Source: Rheinheimera pacifica (GTDB lineage: Bacteria > Pseudomonadota > Gammaproteobacteria > Enterobacterales > Alteromonadaceae). From it: DNA of 64,000 bases. Position numbers and translations under genes: made by a program. Below, piece by piece: positions 58,357-64,000 of this stretch. How positions within the stretch are numbered: the stretch's first letter is position 1; every line of letters starts with the position of its first letter. The notes below the pieces were generated by a model. It was not told the DNA's origin, ran no database searches, and saw nothing but the letters and a program-made list of their open reading frames with translations. The stretch lies in the NCBI RefSeq assembly GCF_900108485.1, contig NZ_FNXF01000008.1:104907-168906 (forward strand), read 5' to 3'.

Positions 58357-58402
58357 CCCAATAAGCGTTAAACCAAATATCGAGTTCCGAGGTGTACTAC
58401 CG

Positions 58403-58870
58403 TTGCAAATAGATGAAGTGCCGCCTTCAGAGGCTCCAATGGACCTCCTTCTTTTGGCAGACCCCTCTGAAGAGGCGATCAAAGAGTACCTGAATCAGTC
58501 TAGATGTTTCGTTGCATATAACAACGATGTTGTAGTCGGATCCTGTGTCTTCAAGCCGATCGCAGGAGGAATGGTAGAGTTAATGAACATTGCCGTTTCC
58601 CCATCGTATCAACAGAGCGGCATTGGAACGCGACTTCTGAGAAATGTTATCGACAAAGTAAAAGAGTCAGGTGCAAGGGGGCTAGAGGTCGGAACTGGCA
58701 CTTTCGGTTACCAATTGACCTTCTATCAACGGCAGGGCTTCAGGGTTGACCGCATTGATAAGGACTTCTTTTTGAGAAACTATCCAGAACCAATAGTTGA
58801 AGATGGGGTTCAGCACAAAGATATGCTTAGGTTGACTCTCGAATTTTGTGGCGATACTTCACACCAATGA
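58403..58870 (+). CDS. GNAT N-acetyltransferase (cassette 1)
   Basis: 155 residues from a TTG at 58403 that follows AGGTG and starts QIDEVPPSEAP. The frame is open upstream to 58286, but that stretch crosses the 13-bp repeats. GNAT core: CFVAYNNDVVVGSCVFKP, MNIAVSPSYQQSGIGTRLL (acetyl-CoA loop QQSGIG) and FYQRQGFRV. Integron GNATs include aminoglycoside acetyltransferases, but nothing here identifies the substrate. Confidence 0.75.
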   Translation: MQIDEVPPSEAPMDLLLLADPSEEAIKEYLNQSRCFVAYNNDVVVGSCVFKPIAGGMVELMNIAVSPSYQQSGIGTRLLRNVIDKVKESGARGLEVGTGTFGYQLTFYQRQGFRVDRIDKDFFLRNYPEPIVEDGVQHKDMLRLTLEFCGDTSHQ

Positions 58871-58873
58871 ATG

Positions 58874-58921
58874 GTTTAACAATGCAATGCACGCGACAAG
58901 CGCGTGATTGAGGCGTTAGGT
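58874..58921 (+). other. attC 1
   Basis: GTTTAAC (R'') ... GCGTTAGGT (R'), 48 bp, with an internal CGCG-ACAAG-CGCG stem. Confidence 0.75.
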
Positions 58922-58931
58922 GAAATCAGGT

Positions 58932-59267
58932 ATGAGCCATCCGGCATACGAGATTATTGATAAAGCCCGTAAAGCACTGCAGAAATGGGCAGAAGACTCT
59001 GAGATAGTAATTTACCGAATTGAATTCGTTGCTGCTTTTGAAGCATGGAGTGATTTACACTCAATATGGATTTTCTATCCATCGAATAAAGATTTAGATG
59101 ATTTCAAAAAAAACGGCACCTCAGAAACTATTAAACAGCAGTATCTTCAGTTACTGAAATTTTATGATTTCCCGTTTGTTGAATTCCCCAGAGTCGTTTT
59201 CGAATTTGATTCTGATGAAAATGTTCGTAAAAACTACGCTGGTAGCTATTTTTTAAGGTTACGTTAA
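58932..59267 (+). CDS. Hypothetical protein (cassette 2)
   Basis: 111 residues from the ATG at 58932 (GTG at 58920 inside attC would add four). Aromatic-rich, acidic, SHPAYEIIDKARKALQKWA and LHSIWIFYPSNKDLDDF. Soluble, family not recognised. Base composition is AT-rich compared with the prp genes, as for the other cassettes. Confidence 0.65.
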   Translation: MSHPAYEIIDKARKALQKWAEDSEIVIYRIEFVAAFEAWSDLHSIWIFYPSNKDLDDFKKNGTSETIKQQYLQLLKFYDFPFVEFPRVVFEFDSDENVRKNYAGSYFLRLR

Positions 59268-59283
59268 TGGCCGCAATAAACGA

Positions 59284-59364
59284 ACCTAACAAGCGCCATC
59301 AAAAACGCGCCCATTGGGCGCTCGACTCGCAACAAGTTGCTCGCGTTTGTGGCGGGCGTTAGCT
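59284..59364 (+). other. attC 2
   Basis: ACCTAAC ... GCGTTAGCT, 81 bp. Nearly identical to attC 4, including CGACTCGCAACAAGTTGCTCG-type centre (split palindrome GCAAC/GTTGC). Confidence 0.85.
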
Positions 59365-59378
59365 TTTAAGAGAGTTCT

Positions 59379-60104
59379 GTGGAAATTCAACAGCAAGCAA
59401 TAAAGAAACTAGCAAATTCAATGAGAATCTATGTAGAAACACACTTAGATTTTCATCGGCTAAAAAACACTGATCAAGAAGAGGCTGTAGACAACCTTGA
59501 TCGTGCTTTTGAAGCAAAGCTAGAAGCGTTTCATAGCTTATATGACGTATCAAAGTCAGATATAGATTTTTTTGCGCACGGAGATACAGCAGCTCTAATT
59601 CTTATGCGCAACGCAATACATCATCGAGACCATTTGCTTTTTAGGAGCTGGAATCAAGATATGGCGCTTGATGACGGCTATAAGCAGTATCTCGGCGCGG
59701 AATTTTTTCTAGCTGGTTATGATGTTTTAGATTCGCCAGCTAGGATGCGCTATTTCTACAAGCTTGAAGATTTTTACCTGAGAGTCGATGAGAGCCTTAG
59801 CTCGCCGTATCTTGAGAAGCGAATGGGAGCCCCGAACCGGAAGAAGCTCATAGAGCAGTTAGACTCTGACTTGCACTTTAAAGATATTAAGCAACGAGCA
59901 AAGGCCGATCGTTACCCTGATGGTCAGGTCTATATAAATGTCATGCCTATTTTTATTTCAGCTGTTTGCAGAGTTTTCAAAGCGTTGAAAGTAAAAGGGG
60001 TTGAGTTTGTTGGTTTTGATGCAAAAGCATACGAAGAGTCATTTACCAACGAGCTTAAAGTTGATTTTTCAAAGGTGGTTTATGAGCCTTTGCGCATTAT
60101 TTAA
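59379..60104 (+). CDS. Hypothetical, possible HEPN-like protein (cassette 3)
   Basis: 241 residues from a GTG after AGAGAG. Mainly helical. ILMRNAIHHRDHLLF contains R77-x4-H82, the spacing of the HEPN nuclease motif, within a helix-rich context; this resemblance is weak. FAHGDTAALILM and QVYINVMPIFISAVCRVFKALK are other marks. No antitoxin-like partner is certain, though an 88-residue protein is encoded in the next cassette. Confidence 0.55.
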   Translation: MEIQQQAIKKLANSMRIYVETHLDFHRLKNTDQEEAVDNLDRAFEAKLEAFHSLYDVSKSDIDFFAHGDTAALILMRNAIHHRDHLLFRSWNQDMALDDGYKQYLGAEFFLAGYDVLDSPARMRYFYKLEDFYLRVDESLSSPYLEKRMGAPNRKKLIEQLDSDLHFKDIKQRAKADRYPDGQVYINVMPIFISAVCRVFKALKVKGVEFVGFDAKAYEESFTNELKVDFSKVVYEPLRII

Positions 60105-60107
60105 AAA

Positions 60108-60185
60108 AGCTAACAAGGCAAATCACGCGGATGTCAAAACCGTCGCTTCGCTCTGGTTTTGCCACCGGTGTTTGCGGCGTTATGT
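60108..60185 (+). other. attC 3
   Basis: GCTAACAA ... GGCGTTATGT, 78 bp, with CAAAACC/GGTTTTG internal stem. Confidence 0.75.
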
Positions 60186-60201
60186 GCCCGAGTGAAATCA
60201 C

Positions 60202-60468
60202 ATGAATCGAATTGATCTGAAAGAAAAGCTAGAACAAGAAAGCGTAAAATCAACTAGTTTCTCATTAGAAGCAAAGAACTTTGACCCTGATGAAGCTCTA
60301 TGCCTTCGCCAAGAAGGTTCAGGCTGGGTTGTTTACTACAGTGAGCGAGGCTTGCAAACAGGCAAGCAGAACTTTAAATCCGAGTCGGAAGCTTGTTTTT
60401 ACATTCTTAGAGAGCTTCTGGCTGATCCAACATCTAGAAAGGGCTGGACTAGTGGTTTCAATGTTTAA
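60202..60468 (+). CDS. Hypothetical small protein (cassette 4)
   Basis: 88 residues: LCLRQEGSGWVVYYSERGLQ and SEACFYILRELLADP give a small alpha/beta pattern reminiscent of immunity-type proteins. That likeness is by eye and weak. AUG start 17 bp after attC 3. Confidence 0.55.
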   Translation: MNRIDLKEKLEQESVKSTSFSLEAKNFDPDEALCLRQEGSGWVVYYSERGLQTGKQNFKSESEACFYILRELLADPTSRKGWTSGFNV

Positions 60469-60474
60469 GTCAGC

Positions 60475-60555
60475 ACATAACAAGCGCCAGCACAAACGCG
60501 CCCTTTGGGCGCTGGACTCGCAACAAGTTGCTCGCCTGTGTGGCGGGCGTTAGGT
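60475..60555 (+). other. attC 4
   Basis: ACATAAC ... GCGTTAGGT, 81 bp; differs from attC 2 at few positions. Confidence 0.85.
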
Positions 60556-60561
60556 GTGTTA

Positions 60562-60822
60562 ATGAGCGTTGATCAACAAGCAAGAGAAATACTCAACGAA
60601 CTTCGTGAAAAATTATCCGCTGGCAATGACGGTTCAATTTACGGCGATAAATCACGCGCCTTAAAAGACATTGATTCATTATTGTCCTCGCCGTCAACCG
60701 AAGGTGTAAAATATCTACTTCTCCCCACTTCAAATCTACAAGAGTTGTCACTTGAAAATGGTTGGGGTAAAGAGTTTTACTTGCTAGCAAATCAACTAGA
60801 AAATTTATTGGGTATTAGTTAA
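60562..60822 (+). CDS. Hypothetical small protein (cassette 5)
   Basis: 86 residues from the ATG at 60562, just after attC 4; helical, SVDQQAREILNELREKLSAG and LENGWGKEFYLLANQLENLL. Unknown family. An in-frame start at 60505 would lie inside attC 4 and is rejected. Confidence 0.6.
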   Translation: MSVDQQAREILNELREKLSAGNDGSIYGDKSRALKDIDSLLSSPSTEGVKYLLLPTSNLQELSLENGWGKEFYLLANQLENLLGIS

Positions 60823-60849
60823 CGTGGCAATATCAAATTAGCCAAATAC

Positions 60850-60936
60850 ACCTAACAAGGCGCATCACTCGCAGCCTGTGGCTGCTGGGACGTCAAACGC
60901 TAACGCGTTTTTCCGCCCGTGTGCTTTGCGTTAGCA
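60850..60936 (+). other. attC 5
   Basis: ACCTAAC ... GCGTTAGCA, 87 bp, centre AAACGCTAACGCGTTTTT; almost identical to attC 7. Confidence 0.85.
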
Positions 60937-61129
60937 GGTGTTCGGGTTTTAAAGGTTTTGCTGCAAACGGTTGTGGCGGTTGCGTTGTTCTTTGTTACTT
61001 CGCTTAACAGTTTTACAGGTTCCGGTTGGCTCGCCGTATAGCAGCTGGCCGGTGTAGTTTTTAATCAAAAGCAGCCGTGCCGTTGTTCGGGTTTGCCAGT
61101 GCGGCAAGCCGCGTAAGTTTGGTGTGGGC
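60937..61129 (+). other. ORF-less cassette 6
   Basis: The 193 bp between attC 5 and attC 6 hold no frame that looks coding on either strand. Two blocks (GCGGTTGCGTTGTTC at 60976-60990 and the 61019-61065 stretch) recur in the ORF-less cassette 10. It may carry a promoter or a small RNA. Confidence 0.6.
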
Positions 61130-61184
61130 TGCTAACAAGCAAAGGCAGCCGACGCGCACCGCGCAGCTGCTTTGAGCGTTATAC
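61130..61184 (+). other. attC 6
   Basis: GCTAACAAGC ... GAGCGTTATAC, 55 bp with AAAGGCAGC/GCTGCTTT stem; sister of attC 8. Confidence 0.8.
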
Positions 61185-61201
61185 ATTTAGGAGAGTTTAG
61201 A

Positions 61202-61483
61202 GTGTTTTCTGCGGAGCCAAATCAAAATATTGTCGTTGCAGCTATCTGGTTCGCAATTGCGCTTGCTGTTGCATCATCTGCAATTATTGTCCTGTTTGGT
61301 AAAGCACCGTTCTTGTCGCCTGCATTACTAATGATGGCAGCACTGCTGTTTATGCTAAGCGCACAACGGACACAACGTTATGCCATAGAGCCAACTAAAT
61401 TTAAAAAACGCATGCAATTTGTCGCTTTTGCAACGGCTATTCTCAGTAGCCTTTCAATTGTGTTTAATGCGACGGTGCAGTAA
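61202..61483 (+). CDS. Three-helix membrane protein (cassette 7)
   Basis: 93 residues from GTG at 61202, six bases after AGGAGAG. Three hydrophobic segments (about 11-32, 37-54, 72-90). No recognised family. A longer frame from TTG at 61172 begins within attC 6 and is rejected. Confidence 0.6.
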   Translation: MFSAEPNQNIVVAAIWFAIALAVASSAIIVLFGKAPFLSPALLMMAALLFMLSAQRTQRYAIEPTKFKKRMQFVAFATAILSSLSIVFNATVQ

Positions 61484-61485
61484 AT

Positions 61486-61572
61486 GTATAACAATGCGCA
61501 TCACTCTTGGCCTGCGGCCACTGGGACGTCAAACGCTAACGCGTTTTTCCGCCCGTGTGCTTTGCGTTAGGC
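61486..61572 (+). other. attC 7
   Basis: GTATAAC ... GCGTTAGGC, 87 bp, near copy of attC 5. Confidence 0.85.
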
Positions 61573-61588
61573 CTACAAAGGAGTATCT

Positions 61589-62047
61589 GTGAAATATTTA
61601 GTAATGTTTGTTGTGATTCTTTTGTCTGGGTGTGCTTCCCCACCAAAGGATATCAACGAGTTTTATAGCGGGAAATTTGCAGTAAGAGATCTATCTTCCC
61701 CTTATAGCCCAGAGAAAACTCACAATTTATTGTTCACTGAGCTAGTGAAATGCTATCAACGAGAATCGTCTTCAACCATCCCAATTCCTGCAGTCGGAAC
61801 GGCGGTTAAGTTAAGCCAGTCTTCCTATGTTGAATATGACATTTTGGAAAATGGTACTAGGCAGCTTGCTCTTGTGGGCGAAGCAGGTTGGAACCGGTTT
61901 TACCAGCAGTTAGTAGAAGTAAAAGCAGACAAAGATAATACTACTTTAGTGCAGGTTTATGAAATCAGTTCTGGCTGGGAAAAACACACTGCAAGAATAG
62001 CTGGTTGGCTACAAGGTCAAGAAGCTAAGGGTTGTGGTTTGTGGTAG
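61589..62047 (+). CDS. Lipoprotein (cassette 8)
   Basis: 152 residues from a GTG. Lipobox LLSGCAS with Cys 15, so the mature protein is lipid-anchored. The remainder has few landmarks (VKCYQRESSSTIPIPAVG; YEISSGWEKHTARIAGWLQG). Family unknown; AAAGGAG ribosome site. Confidence 0.68.
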   Translation: MKYLVMFVVILLSGCASPPKDINEFYSGKFAVRDLSSPYSPEKTHNLLFTELVKCYQRESSSTIPIPAVGTAVKLSQSSYVEYDILENGTRQLALVGEAGWNRFYQQLVEVKADKDNTTLVQVYEISSGWEKHTARIAGWLQGQEAKGCGLW

Positions 62048-62102
62048 CCCTAACAAGCAAAGGCAGCTGACGCGTACCGCGCAGCTGCTTTGAGCGTTAG
62101 GT
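62048..62102 (+). other. attC 8
   Basis: CCCTAAC ... GCGTTAGGT, 55 bp; close copy of attC 6. Confidence 0.8.
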
Positions 62103-62118
62103 GAACGAGTATTAAAGT

Positions 62119-62679
62119 ATGAGATGTTGTAAAAAAGAACTTACAAATCCAGACATCGTTGATGGAACTGCTTACTTTGTTTGCCCTGAATGCGGTGATG
62201 TTCGTGAGGTTGAAAACTATCGACTTTATACAATTGAAGAGTCTCTTAATTACTTCAAGGAAAAATATGGTTTCATGCTACCTAAAGAGTACGTGAAACT
62301 ATCCGAATCAAAAGAAACTAAGGTAGTTAAACTACCGTCTTGTGAAAACGAAACTCTAAAATACTATTTTGGTGAAGGCTTTTACGAAATTGGCACGTTT
62401 GCAAGCGTCGATCCTAATTCGGAACATTCAATATATAGCTCCATAAGCTCTGGCAGAGAGTGGGGTCTTCCGAAAACATATGTGCCGCTAGAAGGTGATG
62501 GCCACACATGGTTGGCCCTAGACTATGGAGATTCCTTTACTGAACCCAAGGTTATTGTCACAGAGACGGATGAAGGCAATAGTCTGGTTGTGGCAAATAC
62601 TTTTAATGAGTTTGTATCAAACCTCCTGCAATATGAAGAGGTTTATGATTTAAATGGTCATGTAATCTACAGTGAATAA
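62119..62679 (+). CDS. SMI1/KNR4 (SUKH) family protein with zinc-ribbon-like N-terminus (cassette 9)
   Basis: 186 residues. C3, C4, C22 and C25 (CPECG) suggest a small zinc ribbon. The following domain has SUKH features: FMLPKEYVKLSES, YEIGTFASVD, TYVPLEGDGHTWLALDY, and NEFVSNLL. SUKH proteins are mostly immunity proteins against polymorphic toxins; no toxin gene is seen here. Confidence 0.72.
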   Translation: MRCCKKELTNPDIVDGTAYFVCPECGDVREVENYRLYTIEESLNYFKEKYGFMLPKEYVKLSESKETKVVKLPSCENETLKYYFGEGFYEIGTFASVDPNSEHSIYSSISSGREWGLPKTYVPLEGDGHTWLALDYGDSFTEPKVIVTETDEGNSLVVANTFNEFVSNLLQYEEVYDLNGHVIYSE

Positions 62680-62682
62680 AGC

Positions 62683-62780
62683 ACCTAACAAGTCAAAGCA
62701 CCCGGACTTGGCAAAGCTGTCACCTTTTTTGTTCCAAAAAAGTTGCCAGCTTCACCAAGCCTGTGTTTGAGGCGTTAGCC
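62683..62780 (+). other. attC 9
   Basis: ACCTAAC ... GCGTTAGCC, 98 bp, with CTTGGCAAAGCTG / CAGCTTCACCAAG-type imperfect stem and an AAAAAAG/CTTTTTT apex. Confidence 0.8.
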
Positions 62781-63078
62781 GGCTGTCGAGAAGGTTTAGG
62801 TACAAAAATCTGTTTTACTTTTTTGGTCTGCTTGAGTTAAGTTGTATCTCAGTTGTTAATTTATTCTGTCAGGTTCACTAGTTTGTTGGTTAGGTGCAAT
62901 CTCGGATGTTGCGGTAGCGTTGTTCCTTTTGGCTCATTGGCTCCGCTTGCAACAGGTTTTTAAGTTCCAGCCATTTCGCTGTATCGCACCTGGCTGGTTA
63001 CGTTTTTTAATTTTGCACATGGGTGCTGTTGGTTGGCATCGCTTGGCGGCAGTGCCGCGTGGGTAGTGTGTTTGTCGT
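62781..63078 (+). other. ORF-less cassette 10
   Basis: 298 bp without a supported frame on either strand. Contains GCGGTAGCGTTGTTC (62911-62925) and 62962-63011, both matching cassette 6. T-rich on the + strand. Confidence 0.6.
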
Positions 63079-63165
63079 CGCTAACAATGCGCAACATTCG
63101 CTCCCGCTGGTCGCTGGGACGTCAACCCGCTGCGTGGATCGCCGCCCATGTGCTATGCGTTATAA
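63079..63165 (+). other. attC 10
   Basis: CGCTAAC ... GCGTTATAA, 87 bp; a more diverged relative of attC 5 and 7 (shared GCTGGGACGTCAA and CGCCGCCC-type parts). Confidence 0.75.
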
Positions 63166-63180
63166 GCCCAAGGAGCTACG

Positions 63181-63378
63181 TTGATCTCTGAACCAGCAAA
63201 CAGCATTTTAGTAATTTTTATTTGCATAGTCGGTGCGTTGCACTTTGGCGGTGTACTTGGTACTTCTAAAAAATCACCGGCTCTAGCGTGGATGAAGACA
63301 AAACATCCGCATTTTCCAAATGTAATTGTCGTATTGTTGGTATTTGTAGCACTAATCAAAATAGTTGGGTTATTTTAG
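63181..63378 (+). CDS. Small membrane protein (cassette 11)
   Basis: 65 residues from TTG at 63181, five bases after AAGGAG. Two hydrophobic segments (about 8-25 and 46-63) with a basic loop KKSPALAWMKTKHPH. Unknown family. Confidence 0.6.
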   Translation: MISEPANSILVIFICIVGALHFGGVLGTSKKSPALAWMKTKHPHFPNVIVVLLVFVALIKIVGLF

Positions 63379-63406
63379 TGCATTATTTAAACATCGAGCA
63401 TTGGGC

Positions 63407-63490
63407 TTATAACAAGGCCAGGCACGGCGACGTCTTTTTCGCTACGGCTTTGCCTTCGCTACAAAGCCGCGCGTGCTGGCGGCGTTATGT
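63407..63490 (+). other. attC 11
   Basis: TTATAAC ... GCGTTATGT, 84 bp, with GGCTTTG/CAAAGCC internal stem. Confidence 0.78.
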
Positions 63491-63502
63491 GAATTGGGGA
63501 AT

Positions 63503-63970
63503 ATGAGCATTTTAAGGAAAGAAGCACTTTGGATGAGGAAAAAAATCGAGTCCATTGCTTACGATGATACGATCCTTTTCAGTCCTGATTTCCCAATAAA
63601 CGCATGTAAGCATGCTTCTTTGTTATATTGCTTCCACATGAGAAAGAAAGGTTTTAGCGGGCCATTAGATCTTGTGTTTGGTGTATCTCCAATGCGTGCC
63701 AGTGAAGTTGGGCATTGGTGGGTTGAAAGTGGTAGTACATTAATCGATATAACCGCTGATCAATTTAACCTGATTTCTGATAATGCGCTAAGTAACAAAA
63801 TAAAGAAGAAAAGACAGTATTTATCGGTATATTGCTGTCCGATTGAGCAAGCTCCACACCTAAAAGTGTTCAATACAGTTTCAAAGGAACGTAGGGCTTG
63901 GAATGCTGACGAAATCAGTGAAGATTATCTTGAGAATTTAGAAATATTGTACGGTCGTTTGTCTGGATAG
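63503..63970 (+). CDS. Possible transglutaminase/papain-like protein (cassette 12)
   Basis: 155 residues from the ATG at 63503 after GGGGA. The order Cys (NACKHASLLY), His (GHWWVESG), Asp (TLIDITADQF) matches the catalytic triad of transglutaminase-like or papain-fold hydrolases, and VESGSTLIDIT strongly resembles their His-to-Asp segment. Not a named family. Starts in frame with 63473, but that part is within attC 11. Confidence 0.6.
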   Translation: MSILRKEALWMRKKIESIAYDDTILFSPDFPINACKHASLLYCFHMRKKGFSGPLDLVFGVSPMRASEVGHWWVESGSTLIDITADQFNLISDNALSNKIKKKRQYLSVYCCPIEQAPHLKVFNTVSKERRAWNADEISEDYLENLEILYGRLSG

Positions 63971-63976
63971 AAATTC

Positions 63977-64000
63977 ACATAACAAACGCCTAAAACAACG
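63977..64000 (+). other. attC 12, cut by window end
   Basis: ACATAACAAACGCC begins as in the other sites; the right half is outside the window. Confidence 0.6.

Noticed and set aside
58286..58402. Longer N-terminus for the GNAT of cassette 1
   Set aside because: The extra residues come from the repeat region and do not fit the GNAT start; a TTG with AGGTG is better placed.
61017..61045. GGCTCGCCGTATAGCAGC in ORF-less cassette 6 as a fourth copy of the prp foldback repeat
   Set aside because: Only a short stretch matches; the CTCAGACACTCT block and arms are missing.
58874..63490. CRISPR array suggested by regularly spaced repeats
   Set aside because: Repeats have the R''/R' cores of attC, vary in length from 48 to 98 bp, and enclose genes.

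Overview
The window reads as chromosome of a gammaproteobacterium of the Rheinheimera/Alishewanella type. This rests on gene order (maf-yceD-rpmF-plsX-fabH-fabD-fabG-acpP-fabF-pabC-mltG-tmk-holB-pilZ-tatD), an EarP/arginine-type EF-P pair, a CrbS/CrbR acetate switch beside acs, and a chromosomal integron. The genus is an inference from gene content. I recognised no rRNA, tRNA or CRISPR array.

Layout. 1-827: end of nadR. 852-9066: nine tightly packed genes encoding a thermostable-hemolysin-family protein, an AMP-forming ligase, a haem-oxygenase-like (probable di-iron) oxidase, an SDR, a secreted TPR-like protein, an OmpR-type regulator and its sensor kinase, a cupredoxin-fold protein, an FTR1-like membrane protein and a putative outer-membrane protein. 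9091-11156: an LtaS-type sulfatase-fold enzyme. Both units are preceded by the same tandem box, TTAAG-N6-TTAAG, which is the motif published for the Fe(II)-responsive regulator BqsR. 11331-19810: glnS, small exported or membrane proteins, earP-efp, RDD, maltose acetyltransferase, GNAT. 19815-32906: the acetate block (DnaQ-like exonuclease, DUF294 protein, symporter plus DUF4212 subunit, crbS, crbR, acs, DcaP-like porin). 33004-37595: rne and rluC, divergent. 37600-49815: a HAD phosphatase, maf and the fatty-acid/cell-cycle cluster. 50249-57523: the methylcitrate (propionate) operon prpR-prpB-prpC-acnD-prpF. 57548-64000: an integron with a dead integrase and twelve visible gene cassettes, the last attC being cut by the window edge.

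How parts work together. CrbS probably senses a state linked to acetate uptake and drives CrbR; a shared motif, GAC[C/T]TTAGTC, lies before both acs and the symporter operon, with a near match before the porin gene. The prp operon carries PrpR-type palindromes at its promoter and three related foldback repeats in its intergenic spaces. The integron keeps a LexA box in front of an integrase that has lost its middle, so the array should now be immobile unless an integrase acts in trans.

The best candidates for undescribed biology are the BqsR-box operon with its oxidase/ligase/SDR core, the two related ORF-less integron cassettes, the foldback repeats of the prp operon, and a Csr-like hairpin RNA element at 38275-38379.
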